The position numbers were made by a program, and so were the translations under genes. The notes below the pieces were generated by a model, which saw only the letters and a list, made by a program, of their open reading frames with translations, had not been told where the DNA came from and did not search any database. Shown piece after piece: positions 19,683-29,634 of a stretch of 64,000 bases of DNA (within the stretch, counting starts at the first letter, position 1; each line of letters starts with the position of its first letter). Origin of the DNA: CAIWHR01 sp963809965 (GTDB lineage: Bacteria; Pseudomonadota; Gammaproteobacteria; Burkholderiales; Casimicrobiaceae); assembly GCA_963809965.1 (NCBI GenBank), contig CAWELU010000028.1, forward strand, positions 1 to 64,000, given 5' to 3'.

Positions 19683-20694
19683 TCAGCCGCGCGGCCGCAG
19701 CAGCGCCACGTCGCCCGAGGTGATCCGCTCGAGCCCGGCCGCGGTGCGGACCAGCAGCGCCCCGGTGGCGTCGAGGTCCTCGGCCCGCCCCACCACCTCA
19801 CGACCGTCGAGCTGGACCTGGACCTCCCGCCCCAGCGTCACCGACCGCTGCCTTCCAGGCCTCGCGGATCGGCTCGAACCCCTCCTCGGCGTGCCGGTCG
19901 TACCACTCCTCCAGCAGCGTCAGGCAGGCGGCCAGGAAGAGCGCCCGCGGCACCGGCTGGCCGCGCTCCAGGAGCACGCTGGTGGCCTGCGCCGCGCAGC
20001 TCGGGCGGGAAGTCCTCCTCGCGGGCGTTGAGGTTGACGCCGACGCCGACCACCACCCAGTGGACCTGGTCGGGCTCGGCCGCCAGCTCGGTGAGGATGC
20101 CGGCGATCTTCCGGCCCTTGACCAGGATGTCGTTGGGCCACTTGATGCCGGCGTCGACGCCGGCGCGGCGCAGGGCGTCGCAGACGGCCAGCGAGGCCAC
20201 CAGCGTCAGCTCGGGGGCGCGCGGCGGTCGGCAGGCCGGCGGGGCGCAGCACCACCGAGAAGGCCACGTTGCGGCCGGGCGGCGATCACCCAGGCGCGGC
20301 CGCGCCGCCCCCGCCCGCCGGTCTGGCCCTCGGCCACCACCACCTCGCCGTGGCCGGCGCCCTCCTCGGCGAGCGCCTTGGCGTGGTCGTTGGTGGAGCC
20401 GAGCGACTCGAAGCAGTGGAGCACCTGGCCGATGTCGTGGGTGTTGAGGAGCGGCCGCAGCTCCAGCGGCCCGCAGCCGGTCGGGCATCGCGACCAGCCG
20501 GTAGCCGCGGGTCGGCCACCGCGTCGATCCGGTAGCCCTGGCCGCGCAGCGCCTCGACGTGCTTCCAGACCGCGGCGCGGGTGAGGCCGAGCTTGTCGCT
20601 GATGGCCTCGCCGGAGACGACGTCGTCGCCGGCCTCGGCCAGGAAGGCCAGGACCTGCTCCGCGCTCTCGCTCTGCGGCCGATTCGAGGGTCAC
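19683..20694 (-). CDS. birA: Biotin--[acetyl-CoA-carboxylase] ligase with HTH domain
   Basis: BirA attaches biotin to the carrier domain of acyl-CoA carboxylase. The group II form seen here carries an N-terminal winged helix (EAISDKLGLTRAAVWKHVEALRGQGY after frame repair) and can also repress biotin genes. The catalytic domain shows LGSTNDHAKALA, the biotin/AMP loop EGQTGGRGRRGRAW, NVAFSVVLRP and the conserved IKWPNDILVKGRKIAGIL, plus VVVGVGVNLNAR. The C-terminal SH3-like cap ends SGDVALLRPRG. The GTG at 20694 is the likely start (about 335 residues). Frame changes occur near 20680, 20505, 20280, 20225, 20000 and 19855. Its likely target in this window is the carrier domain at 6.4-6.6 kb. Confidence 0.9.
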
Positions 20695-20828
20695 GCCGGG
20701 TCGATCTTGGTGGCCCGGCGCGAGGGAGTCAATCCCGGCATCGGTGCCTGGCGGGTGCCCGCTCCTGGAACTCCCGGTCAAGGTAGGCGGCCGGGCTCCA
20801 CCCCGGCGCCGGCCCCGGGCGCGGCCGC

Positions 20829-21682
20829 TCAACCGGCGATGAGCGCGATCGACCCCAGCGCCGCGGCGATGCCCAGCGCCTGGGTCCCGCTCACCCGCTC
20901 CCGGAGCAGGATCGCCGCCAGCATCACCGTGCTCACCGGGTACATCGAGGCGAGCACCGCGGCCACGTCGAGCCTCCCGGCCTGGCTCGCCAGGACGTAG
21001 AGGGCATTCCCGCCCGCGTCCAGCGCGCCCGAGAGCAGCACCAGCGGCAGCGCGCCGGCCAGGGGGCGCCAGGCCCGGCGCCGGGCCAGCGCGGTCGCCA
21101 GCGACCAGGAGCAGCGCCGTGCCGCGGGCCGCCGCGAGCGGCCAGAAGGTGCCGCTCCGCGCGCCGAGGTGCATGAAGATCAGGAAGCCGCCGAAGCCGA
21201 CCCCGGCCAGCAGGGCCAGCCCGAGGCCGGGCAGGCCTCGTCGCCCGCTCACCCCCGCCGCCGGCGCGCGCCACCAGCCAGATCCCCAGGAGCGCCGAGC
21301 CCGAAGCCGGTCATCCGCGCCGCGGACGGCGGCCCCTCGGACAGGGCGCCCCAGGCCACGGGGATGGCGGCCGAGAGCACCGCCGAGATGGGCGCCACCA
21401 CCGCCATCCGGCCCAGCGCCAGGCCGCGGTAGAGCGCCGCCAGCCCCACGGCGCCGGCGACGCCAGCGGCCAGCGCCCACGCCAGCGACGACGCGGGCGG
21501 CGCCCCCTCGTGCGCCGATCAGCGCCAGCGCCGCCATCGAGCGTGGTCCCGGCCAGCTGGCCGAGCACCAGCACGCCGAGGAGCGGCGAGCGCCTGGCCG
21601 CCAGGCCGCCGCTGAAGTCTCCGGCACCCCACGACGCCGCGGAAGCGAGACCCAGCAGCGCGGCGGCGAGGTCCGAGGACAT
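20829..21682 (-). CDS. EamA/DMT-family transporter (frame-damaged)
   Basis: This is a drug/metabolite-type inner-membrane transporter with about ten membrane helices in two EamA repeats, about 283 residues. The ATG at 21682 opens ALLGLASAASWGAGDFSGGL, the usual first helix. Later segments are ALYRGLALGRMAVVAPISAV (end of repeat 1) and LASMYPVSTVMLAAILLRERV (the matching signature of repeat 2), followed by ALGIAAALGSIALIAG at the C-terminus. At least four frame changes. It sits between nadC and birA on the same strand, so a cofactor or precursor (for example a vitamin) is possible, but the substrate is unknown. Confidence 0.8.
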
Positions 21683-21718
21683 GGCGCTGGAAAGAGGCCG
21701 CGGCCGGCGCCGACGGCC

Positions 21719-22557
21719 TCAGGACAGCTCGAGCGAGATGTCCACCGCCCTGGCGGAGTGGGTCAGCGCCCCCATCGAGACGAAGTCGACCCCGGTGGCG
21801 GCCACGCGCGGCAGCCGCTCGAGCGTCATGTTGCCGGAGGCCTCGAGCAGCACCCGGCCGGCGGCCCGCCTCACCGCCTCGGCCATGGCCTCGTCCGTCA
21901 TGTTGTCGAGCAGGACGATGTCGGCCCCGGCCGCGATGGCCTCGTCGAGGCCGGGCAGGTCCACCACCTCCACCTCGATCTGGAGCATGGCCCCGGCCCG
22001 GGCGCGGGCCCGGCGGACCGCCTCGCGCCACGCCGCCGCAGGCGGCCACGTGGTTGTCCTTGATGAGCACGCCGTCGCCCAGGCTGAGCGCGGTGGTTGG
22101 TGCCGCCGCCGGCGCGGACCGCGTCCTTCTCCAGCAGCCGCCAGCCCGGCGTGGTCTTGCGGGTGTCGAGGAGCCGGGTCCTGCCTCCGCCCGCCGCCAG
22201 CGCGTCGACGCAGCGGCGCGTGGTGGTGGCCACCCCGGAGAGCCGCTGCAGGAAGTTGAGCGCGGTCCGCTCGGCGCCGAGCAGCGCCCGGACCGGCCCC
22301 TCCGCCCGTCCGAACCACGCCCCCGCGGCCACCCGCGCGCCGTCCTCGACGTCGAAGCGGCAGGTGCAGCCGAGCCGCTCGAAGACGTGGACGGCGACCG
22401 CGGTGCCGGCGAGCACCAGGTCCTCCTTGGCGAGGAACCGGGCCGCGCCGCGCGCCGCGGCGTCGATGGTGGCCTCGCTGGTGGCGTCGCCGAGGAGGAG
22501 GTCCTCCTCGAGGGCCAGCTCGACCAGCCGCTCGGCGTGGGCGGAGAGCCGCGTCAT
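21719..22557 (-). CDS. nadC: Nicotinate-nucleotide pyrophosphorylase (carboxylating)
   Basis: NadC converts quinolinate and PRPP to nicotinate mononucleotide, CO2 and PPi in de novo NAD synthesis. It starts at ATG 22557. Motifs: EEDLLLGDATSEATI, GAERTALNFLQRLSGVAT, the PRPP/quinolinate-binding RLLDTRKTTPGWRLLEKDAV with GGGTNHR, VLIKDNHVAACGG, VEVVDLPGLDEAIAAGADIV and the final VDFVSMGALTHSARAVDISL. Length is about 279 residues, normal for the family. Two single-base insertions near 22090 and 22040 break the frame. nadD, a later step, is at 43.3 kb. Confidence 0.95.
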
Positions 22558-22568
22558 CCGCCAGCGCC

Positions 22569-22959
22569 CTACTTCCTGCCCTTCTTGGCGACCTTCTTCT
22601 TGGCCACCTTCTTCACGGCCTTCTTCACCGGCTTCTTCACGGCCTTCCTGGGCGCCTTCTTGCCCAGCCTCTTCCCGGCCCTGTCGACCGCCTTCCTTGC
22701 GCCGGCCAGCCCTTCTTGACCGCCTTCCGGGCGTCGGCGACGCCCTTCCTGGCGCCGGCGACGGCCTTCTTCACGGCGCTTCCTCGCCTTCTCGATGGTC
22801 GGCGCGGCCTTCTTCTCCAGCTCCCCGGCCTGCGTCTGGACGGCCTGGACCGCCTCCCTGGCGGCCTCGACCACCGCGGCGGCGGCGTGCTCCACCTTCT
22901 CGGCGACGGGCTGCCGCGGGCGGGGTGGACGGGTTCGGATTCGGGTTGTTGGTCTCCAT
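22569..22959 (-). CDS. Histone H1-like Lys/Ala-rich protein
   Basis: This is a small (about 130 residues) basic DNA-binding-type protein like eukaryotic H1 C-terminal tails. The ATG at 22959 has the strong site GGAGGAG 6-7 bases ahead. After METNNPNPNPSTPP comes an amphipathic helix (EHAAAAVVEAAREAVQAVQTQ), then Lys/Arg-rich repeats, and a tail of tandem KKPVKKAVKKVAKKKVAKK units with almost no acidic residues. Three frame changes. H1-like proteins in Myxococcota and other bacteria compact the nucleoid or respond to starvation. It lies directly after valS and 11 bases before nadC. Confidence 0.7.
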
Positions 22960-22994
22960 GGTCTTCTCCTCCGGCGGTTGATCCGAGCCCTGCA

Positions 22995-25679
22995 TCACGG
23001 CCCGGTGGTTGATCAGCTTCTGCTTCGTCGTCCGCAGCTCGTCGGCGCGGGCCCGATCCTTCTCGACCACCTCGGCCGGCGCACGCTCCACGAAGTTGGG
23101 GTTCGACAGCTTCTTCTCGATTCCGTCCAGGTCGGCGTCGACCTTGGCCAGCTCCTTGTCGATGCGGGCCGTCTCGGCGGCCATGTCGATGACACCGGCC
23201 AGCGGGACGCGCACCTCGAACCCGTCCCCGACGCCGACGGCGATTGTGGCACGCGCGGGGTGGCGGCGGCGAGGTGGAGTTGCAGGTGCTCGACGTTGGC
23301 GAGCCGGGCGACCCGCCGGGACTCGCCCGCCAGCAGCAGGGCGTGGGTGGCGGCGTCGGCCACCGCGACGTCGACCGGGGGCCCGCCCGAGCGCCACCTT
23401 GAAGGCGACGTTCATCTCGCCGCGGACGTTGCGGATGGCCTCGACGATGCCGAGGACCGGGCCGAACGCCCTCGGCGGCCTCGTCCACCGGGCCGACCGC
23501 CGGGTAGCGCGCCTCCAGGATCGAGTCGGGCCAGCCGGTGGCCCCGACGCGGGCCGCAGCACGCCCCAGAGCTCCTCGGTGACGAAGGGCATGAACGGGT
23601 GGAGCAGCCGGAGCGGTCGTCGAGGCAGTGGACCAGGACCGCCTGCGCCGCCGCCTTCTTCTCGGCGTCGTCGCCGTAGAGCGCCTCCTTGGCCAGCTCG
23701 ATGTACCAGTCGCAGAGCTCGTGCCAGACGAAGTGGTAGACGGTGCTGGCGGCCTCGTTGAAGCGGAAGGCCTCCAGCGCCTCGACGGTCTCGTTCACCG
23801 CCCGCTGCAGCCGGGCCAGGATCCAGCGGTCGGCCGGGGTGCGCGCCAGCGCCGGCGGTCGCCGCCGCGGTCGACGTGCCCCTCCAGGTTCATGAGGGCG
23901 AAGCGGGTGGCGTTCCAGAGCTTGTTGGCGAAGGCGCGGTAGCCCTCGATGCGCTCCTCGGCGAGCTTGATGTCGCGCCCCTGGCGCGGTCAGCGCCGCC
24001 AGCGTGAAGCGCAGCGCGTCGGCGCCGTACTTCTCGGTGATGTCCAGGGGGTCGATGACGTTCCCCTTCGTCTTCGACATCTTCTGGCCCTTCTCGTCGC
24101 GCACCATGGGGTGCAGGAAGACGGTGCGGAAGGGCACCTCGCCCATGAAGTGGATGCCCATCATCATCATCCGGGCCACCCAGAAGAAGATGATGTCGTG
24201 CCCGGTCTCCATGACCGAGGTCGGGTAGAAGGTCTCGAGCGTCGTCGGTCTGCTCCGGCCAGCCCAGCGTGGAGAAGGGCCAGAGCGCCGAGCGAGAACC
24301 AGGTGTCGAGCACGTCCTCGTCCTGCCGCAGCGCGGCGCTGCCGCAGGTCGCGCAGGCCGGCGGGCGTCTCGCGCGCCACGGTGACGTGGCCGTCCGGGC
24401 AGTACCAGGCCGGGATCCGGTGGCCCCACCAGAGCTGGCGGGAGATGCACCAGTCGTGGATGTTGCGCATCCAGCGCCATGTAGGTGTTGGTCCACTGCT
24501 CGGGGATGAAGCGGGTCCTCCCCTGCTCCACCGCCTCGATGGCCGGCCGCGCCAGCGGCTCGATCTTCACGTACCACTGGTCGGAGAGGAGCGGCTCGAG
24601 CACCGTCTCGCAGCGCTGGCAGCGGCCCAGCGGCAGGAGGTGGGGCCTGGCGCCGCGGTCGAGCCCCTGCTCGCCGATGAGCCGCCTTCACCGCCTTGCG
24701 CGGCCTCGAAGCGGTCCAGGCCCGCGAACGGGCCGGCCTCGGCGGTCATCCTGCCGTCCGGGCTCGATGACGGTGATGAACTGCGAGGCCGTGGCGCTTG
24801 CCCACCTCGAAGTCGTTGAAGTCGTGGGCCGGCGTGACCTTGACCGCGCCGGTGCCGAACTTCGGGTCGACGAGGATGGCGTCGGCGACGATCGGGAACT
24901 CGCGCCCGGCGAGCGGGTGGCGGACCTTCTTGCCGACCAGGGCGCCGGTAGCGCTCGTCGTCGGGGTGGACGGCGACGGCGGTGTCGCCCAGCATGGTCT
25001 CGGGGCGGGTGGTGGCGACCACGATCTCGCCCGAGCCGTCGGCCAGCGGGTAGGCGAAGCTCCACAGCTCGCCCTGGTGCGTCCTCCTCGTGCTCCACCT
25101 CGAGGTCGGAGAGCGCGGTGTGGCAGCGGGGCACCAGTTGATGAGCTTCTTCGCCCGGTAGATGAGCCCCTCCTCGTGGAGGCGCACGAAGACCTCGCGC
25201 ACCGCCCGGGAGAGCCCCTCGTCCATGGTGAAGCGCTCGCGCTCCCAGTCGAGGCGAGGCGCCCAGCGCCTCGTGCTGCTGCGCCGATGCGGGAGCCGTA
25301 CTGCTCCTTCCAGGCCCAGACCCGCTCGCAGGAACTCCTCGCGGCCGAGGTCGTGGCGGCTCTTCTTCTCGGTCTTCTGCAGCTCCTTCTCCACCACCAT
25401 CTGGGTGGCGATGCCGGCGTGGTCGGTGCCGGGGAGCCAGAGGGCGTTGAAGCCGCTCATGCGCTTCCAGCGGATCAGGACGTCCTGGATGGTGGCGGTG
25501 AGCGCGTGGCCGAGGTGGAGCGAGCCGGTGACGTTGGGCGGCGGCAGGACGATGGAGAAGGCCGGCCGGGTCCGATCGTTCTCGTCGCCGTGGAAGTAGC
25601 CGCGCTCCTGCCAGATCCGGTACCAGCGGGCCTCGACGTCGCGGTGCTCGTAGCCCTTGACAGCTCGGCTGCGTTCCAC
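22995..25679 (-). CDS. valS: Valyl-tRNA synthetase (frame-damaged)
   Basis: ValS charges tRNA-Val. It starts at ATG 25679; about 890 residues. Class I marks: FSIVLPPPNVTGSLHLGHAL (HIGH motif), WLPGTDHAGIATQ, EDVLDTWFS-type editing-domain end, FFWVARMMMMGIHFMGE, and the KMSKS loop QKMSKTKGNVIDP. The anticodon-binding domain has VYHFVWHELCDWYIELAKEAL, and a C-terminal coiled coil (DKELAKVDADLDGIEKKLSN) ends near TKQKLINHR. In the raw frame the coding runs on without a stop into the H1-like gene. Removing one base near 23000 gives LINHRA and a TGA at 22995-22997, which I take as the real end. Many frame changes, all motifs collinear. Confidence 0.93.
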
Positions 25680-25790
25680 GTCATGCTCCTGGCGCCAGGT
25701 ACGCCGGCGTCCGCGGCTGGCGGAGGCCGGCTGGCGCGGGTTGGTTCGGGCGACGGCTCCGGCGGCCTGGGAACACCCCCGGCTCGCCCT

Positions 25791-27336
25791 CTAGCCCTGG
25801 CGCGCCTTGACGAGCCGATCGAGGTTCTCGCGGATGATCGTCTCGGCGAGCTGGGGGACCACTTCCCAGACGACGCGCTCGATGACCTCGCGTGAGGCCC
25901 TGGAGAGCGCCTCGCGCAGCACCGCCTCGCCGCCGTCGGCCGGTGAGGCCTGGCCAGCCATCACCCCGGCGCCGCCCTGCACGACGGCCGGGGCCGGCTG
26001 GTGGCCAGTGGTCGCCGCGGGAGGGACGAACTCGTGCATCGGCGCCAGCTCCGGCGGCTCGCCCGCCTCCTCGGCTGGCAGCTCGATCGGCTCGAAGACC
26101 GCACCGGCCGGCTCCAGCTCGAGCGTGGGCTCGGCCGCGGGAGGAGGCGGTGCAACCAGCGGCGCGGGCGGCGGGGGCGCGACCAACGGCGCCGGCGGCG
26201 CGGGGGCCCTGGCGGCGGGCGGCGCGGCGGCGATGGGCGCGCGCGGAGCCGCCGGCGCGGGTTGCGTCACCTCGATGTCGCTCCAGTCGTCCTCGGCCGC
26301 GGCCGCCGCGGCGACCGGAGGGGCGGGCGGCGGGGGCCTCGGCGCGGGCACGTCGAGTCCGAACAGATCCGTCCGGGCCGCGGGGCGGGCTGGCGCGGGC
26401 GGAGGTTGCGCGAATGGCGCGGGCGCGGAGGCGGGCGGCGGCGCGAACGGCCGCGGTGGGGCGGCGGGCGGCGGCGCGAAGGGCTTCGGCGCCGCGGCAG
26501 CGGGCGGCGGTGCGAAGGGGCGGGCGGCCGGCTGGGGCGGGAGGGGCGCCGCGGCCGGCGGACGAGCGGCTGCTGCCGGGAGGACGCCGGGGGGCGGGCG
26601 CGCCCCGGGAGGCGGCATGGCGCCAGGAGGCGGTCGGGCGCCCGGCGGCAGGAACGGCGCCAGCCGGCGGGCGAGCGCCCGGCGGCGGCATGGCGCCGGA
26701 GGCGGACGGGCACCGGGAGGCGGCACCGCGGCCAGGGCGGACGAGCGGCCGGGGGCGGGACGGCCCCCGGGGCCGGACGCGGCGCGCGGCCGGGCGGCGG
26801 CGCCCAGGCCGGGCGGGCGAGCGGCGGTGGGGCCACCGGCGGCGCGGAGGGCCGCGGGGCGGCGGCCATCGGCGGCGGAGCGGGCGCCGGCGCGGCGGGC
26901 CCGGGCGCGGCGGCAGCCGGTGCGCCGAAGGCGAGCGGCGTGGCGCCGGGGGCGGCGACGGCGGTCTTCCCCTCGACCAGCTCGCGGACCTTGTTGATGA
27001 GCGCCTGGCTCTCGAAGGGCTTCTGGATGAAGCGCGTCGGCGCGGGCCGCCCTGGCGCGGGCCTCGTCGAAGGGCTCGAAGGTGCCGGCCAGCAGGATGA
27101 CCGGGACGCCGGCCAGGGCCGGGTCGGCCTTGAGCGCCTCGCAGGCCTCGTAGCCGTTCTTCTTCGGCATCACCGCGTCGAGCAGGATCACGTCGGGCCT
27201 GCGCCGCCCGCGCCCTGGCGACCGCGTCCTCGCCGTTGTCGACGACGCTGACGGCGTAGTCCTCGTTGGCGAACGTGATGGCGACCACCTTCTGGATGGT
27301 GACCGAGTCGTCCGCGAGGAGCAGGTTCTTGGGCAT
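25791..27336 (-). CDS. Receiver-domain protein with long Pro/Ala linker
   Basis: This is a response-regulator protein of about 510 residues. The N-terminal receiver starts at ATG 27336: MPKNLLLADDSVTIQKVVAI (acidic pair), then DVILLDAVMPKKNGYEACEA (phospho-acceptor Asp after ILL) and, after repair, PVILLAGTFEPFDEARAR and the conserved KPFES. About 300 residues of Pro/Ala/Gly-rich low-complexity linker follow. The conserved C-terminus is a long helix, LREALSRASREVIERVVWEV and VPQLAETIIRENLDRLVKARQ. This receiver-linker-helix layout, without a DNA-binding domain, is a myxobacterial style in which the helix may be a protein-interaction module. Frame changes lie near 27200, 27040 and in the linker. 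Confidence 0.75.
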
Positions 27337-27441
27337 GGAGGGTCCCGAAGGCGGTGGAAGTGGCTACCATTGGAGTACCGCCGCGCTCTCCCGAGTGTCA
27401 AGATTCCCGGGGCTTTACGGGCGTCTGTGCGAGGTCGAGGA

Positions 27442-28224
27442 CTACCCGCGCCCGAACAGCGTGTCCCACGGCGGCCGGAGCACCTCGTCGTCGTCGCGCC
27501 CGCGGTCGAGCCCCAGCACCTCGTCGGCCACCACGCCGATGGCCGCGCCGCCGGCGTCGAGCAGCAGCACCTCCGGCGGGACCAGCGACGGCGCCAGGCC
27601 GAAGAAGACGCCGACGTCGATGACCGGGTGGATGGCCCGCCCGTGGTAGAGCAGCCCGCGGTGCGAGGGCGGCGTCAGCGGCACCGTCGCCAGCGGCGGC
27701 GCGTCGCTCACCGCCACCACCAGCGACACCGGCACGCCGAAGGTCAGCGGCCCGCGGGTGAACCGCAGCTCCCGCTCCGGCCAGGGCCCGAGCGAGGCCG
27801 GCGGCTCGAGCGGATCCTCGCCGGCGCCAGCGGCGCGAAGCCCAGCGACGAGACCGCCAGCTCCAGCGCCACCTCGCCCTTGCACCACCAGCGCCCCGGC
27901 GAACGGCGACGGCGGCGGCACCAGGGTGTGGGCCGGGCAGCTGGAAGACCTCGGCCTCGGCGAGATCGACGATGCCGTGGAGGGCCTCGACCCGCAGCGC
28001 CGTCTGCGGCGTGTCCTCGGTGACCAGCGCGAAGCGGGCCGCGCCGGCCGGCAGCCCCAGCACGGTGGAGACCCAGGCGGTCGGCACCGGCTCGCCCCGG
28101 GCCACCACCTCCCCCTCCCCGGCGACAGCTCGCGGATCTCCCGGAGCTGGGCCAGCCGCAGGGCCAGCCGCACGCCGCCGGCCGAGAACAGCAGCGCCTT
28201 GCGCTCCGAGGGGAGTGAGCTCAC
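27442..28224 (-). CDS. CheW-like chemotaxis coupling protein
   Basis: This is a protein of about 260 residues with one full CheW-like fold plus an N-terminal half domain. GTG at 28224 gives VSSLPSERKALLFSAGG, the usual first strand of CheW. After a frame change, EALHGIVDLAEAEVFQLP and a C-terminal CheW module follow: LTFGVPVSLVVAVSDAPPL, HRGLLYHGRAIHPVIDVGVFF, and VLLLDAGGAAIGVVADEVLG. CheW proteins link receptors to CheA. It starts only 24 bases from the divergent receiver-GGDEF gene, which suggests shared control. Three frame changes (near 28120, 27940 and 27830). Confidence 0.72.
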   Translation of the reverse strand: MSSLPSERKALLFSAGGVRLALRLAQLREIRELSPGRGRWWPGASRCRPPGSPPCWGCRPARPASRWSPRTRRRRRCGSRPSTASSISPRPRSSSCPAHTLVPPPSPFAGALVVQGRGGAGAGGLVAGLRAAGAGEDPLEPPASLGPWPERELRFTRGPLTFGVPVSLVVAVSDAPPLATVPLTPPSHRGLLYHGRAIHPVIDVGVFFGLAPSLVPPEVLLLDAGGAAIGVVADEVLGLDRGRDDDEVLRPPWDTLFGRG

Positions 28225-28248
28225 CCGGCCATGATATCCTGCCCGCGC

Positions 28249-29612
28249 ATGGCCCACGCGGTCCTGCTGGTCGATGACGAGCGCTTCGCCCGAACCGTCT
28301 ACTCGGACTACCTCCGGGCGGCCGGCTTCGACGTCGAGGTGGCGGCCGACGCCGAGGCCGCCCTGGCCATCCTGCAGGCCCGCCGCTTCGACGTGCTGGT
28401 CACCGACGTGATCCTCCCCGGCTCCTCGGGCCTCGACCTGCTCAGCGCCGCCAAGCAGCTCGACCCCAACGTCGAGGTGGTGATGATCACCGCCCTCGAC
28501 AAGGTCGACCCGGCGGTGCGCGCCATGAAGTCGGGCGCCTCCGACTACCTGGTGAAGCCGGTCACGCCCGAGGCGCTGCAGCACGCGGTCCAGCGCAGCC
28601 TCTCCACCCGCGCCCTGCTGGCCGAGAACAAGGCGCTGCGCGGCCACCTCAAGCTCTTCGAGACCTGCCAGCGGCTCTCCGCCACGCTCGACCGCGACCG
28701 GCTGGTGCCCATGGCGCTGGCGGCGGTGGCCGGCGACCAGCGGCGCGAGCGCGGCGCTGCTGGTCGAGCTGGCGCCGGACCGGAGCTGGGTCCTCTCCGG
28801 CGCCCACGGGCTCGAGTACCAGGCGGCGGCCGGCGCTCCTCGAGGCGGCGCGCGCCCAGCTCGCCGCGCTGGCCGGCGCCGAGCCGCTGCTTCCTCGAGC
28901 TGGGCTGGCCGAGCGCCAGCCGCCGCGGCGCGCCTTCTGCCTGCCGCTGGTGGACGAGGTCGGGCACGGTGGGCGCGGCGCTGGCCTTCCCGGGCGAGGC
29001 TCCCAGCGCCGAGCCAGCGCGGAGAGCGCCGCCTTCCTGGCCCGCCACCTGGCGCTGGCGCTCCGCAACCTCGGGCCGGCTCAAGCAGGTGGAGCACCTC
29101 GCCTACCTCGACGACCTCACCCACCTCTACAACACCCGCTACCTCGACCTGGTCCTCGACCGCGAGCTCGGCGGCGGCCGGCCCTTCACCGCTCCTCTTC
29201 CTGGACCTCGACCGGTTCAAGGCGGTCAACGACCAGCACGGCCACCTCTCCGGCTCGCGGCTGCTGGTCGAGGTGGCGCGCGTGCTCCGCTCCTGCGTCC
29301 GCGACGAGGACGTCCTGGTCCGCTACGGCGGCGACGAGTACGTGATGCGTGCTGGTCGGCATCGACTCGGGCGGCGGGCTCAAGGTGGCCGAGCGGATCC
29401 GCCGCGCCATCGAGGACCACCGCTTCCTCTCCCGCGAGGGCACGCCGGTGCGCGTCACCGCCTCGATCGGCCTCGCCAGCTTCCCGGAGCACGCCAGCAC
29501 CAAGGCCGAGATCATCGACCTGGCCGACCGGGCCATGTACCGCGGCAAGCGGACCACCCGGAACGTGGTCTACATGGCCTCGCACGACCTGCCGCCGGCC
29601 CGGGAGCGGTAG
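28249..29612 (+). CDS. Response regulator with GGDEF (diguanylate cyclase) domain
   Basis: This is a receiver-GAF/linker-GGDEF protein of about 450 residues that would make cyclic di-GMP in response to phosphorylation. The ATG at 28249 gives AHAVLLVDDERFARTVY; the phospho-acceptor is in VLVTDVILPGSSGLDLL, with SGASDYLVKPVTPEAL at the end of the receiver. The central 150 residues are frame-damaged (28740-29100) and probably GAF-like. The GGDEF domain shows LAYLDDLTHLYNTRYL, FLDLDRFKAVNDQHGHLSG and the active loop YGGDEY (GGDEF variant, still typical), then ITASIG-like TASIGLASFPEH and ADRAMYRGKRTTRN. An in-frame upstream ATG at 28231 is possible. It is divergent from the CheW-like gene. Confidence 0.88.
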
Positions 29613-29634
29613 GCGCGGGGCACCCCCGACCGCC

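Noticed and set aside
25807..27251. Long Gly/Arg-rich plus-strand frames opposite the receiver protein
   Set aside because: They are the complement of the Pro/Ala linker and have no start site or family.
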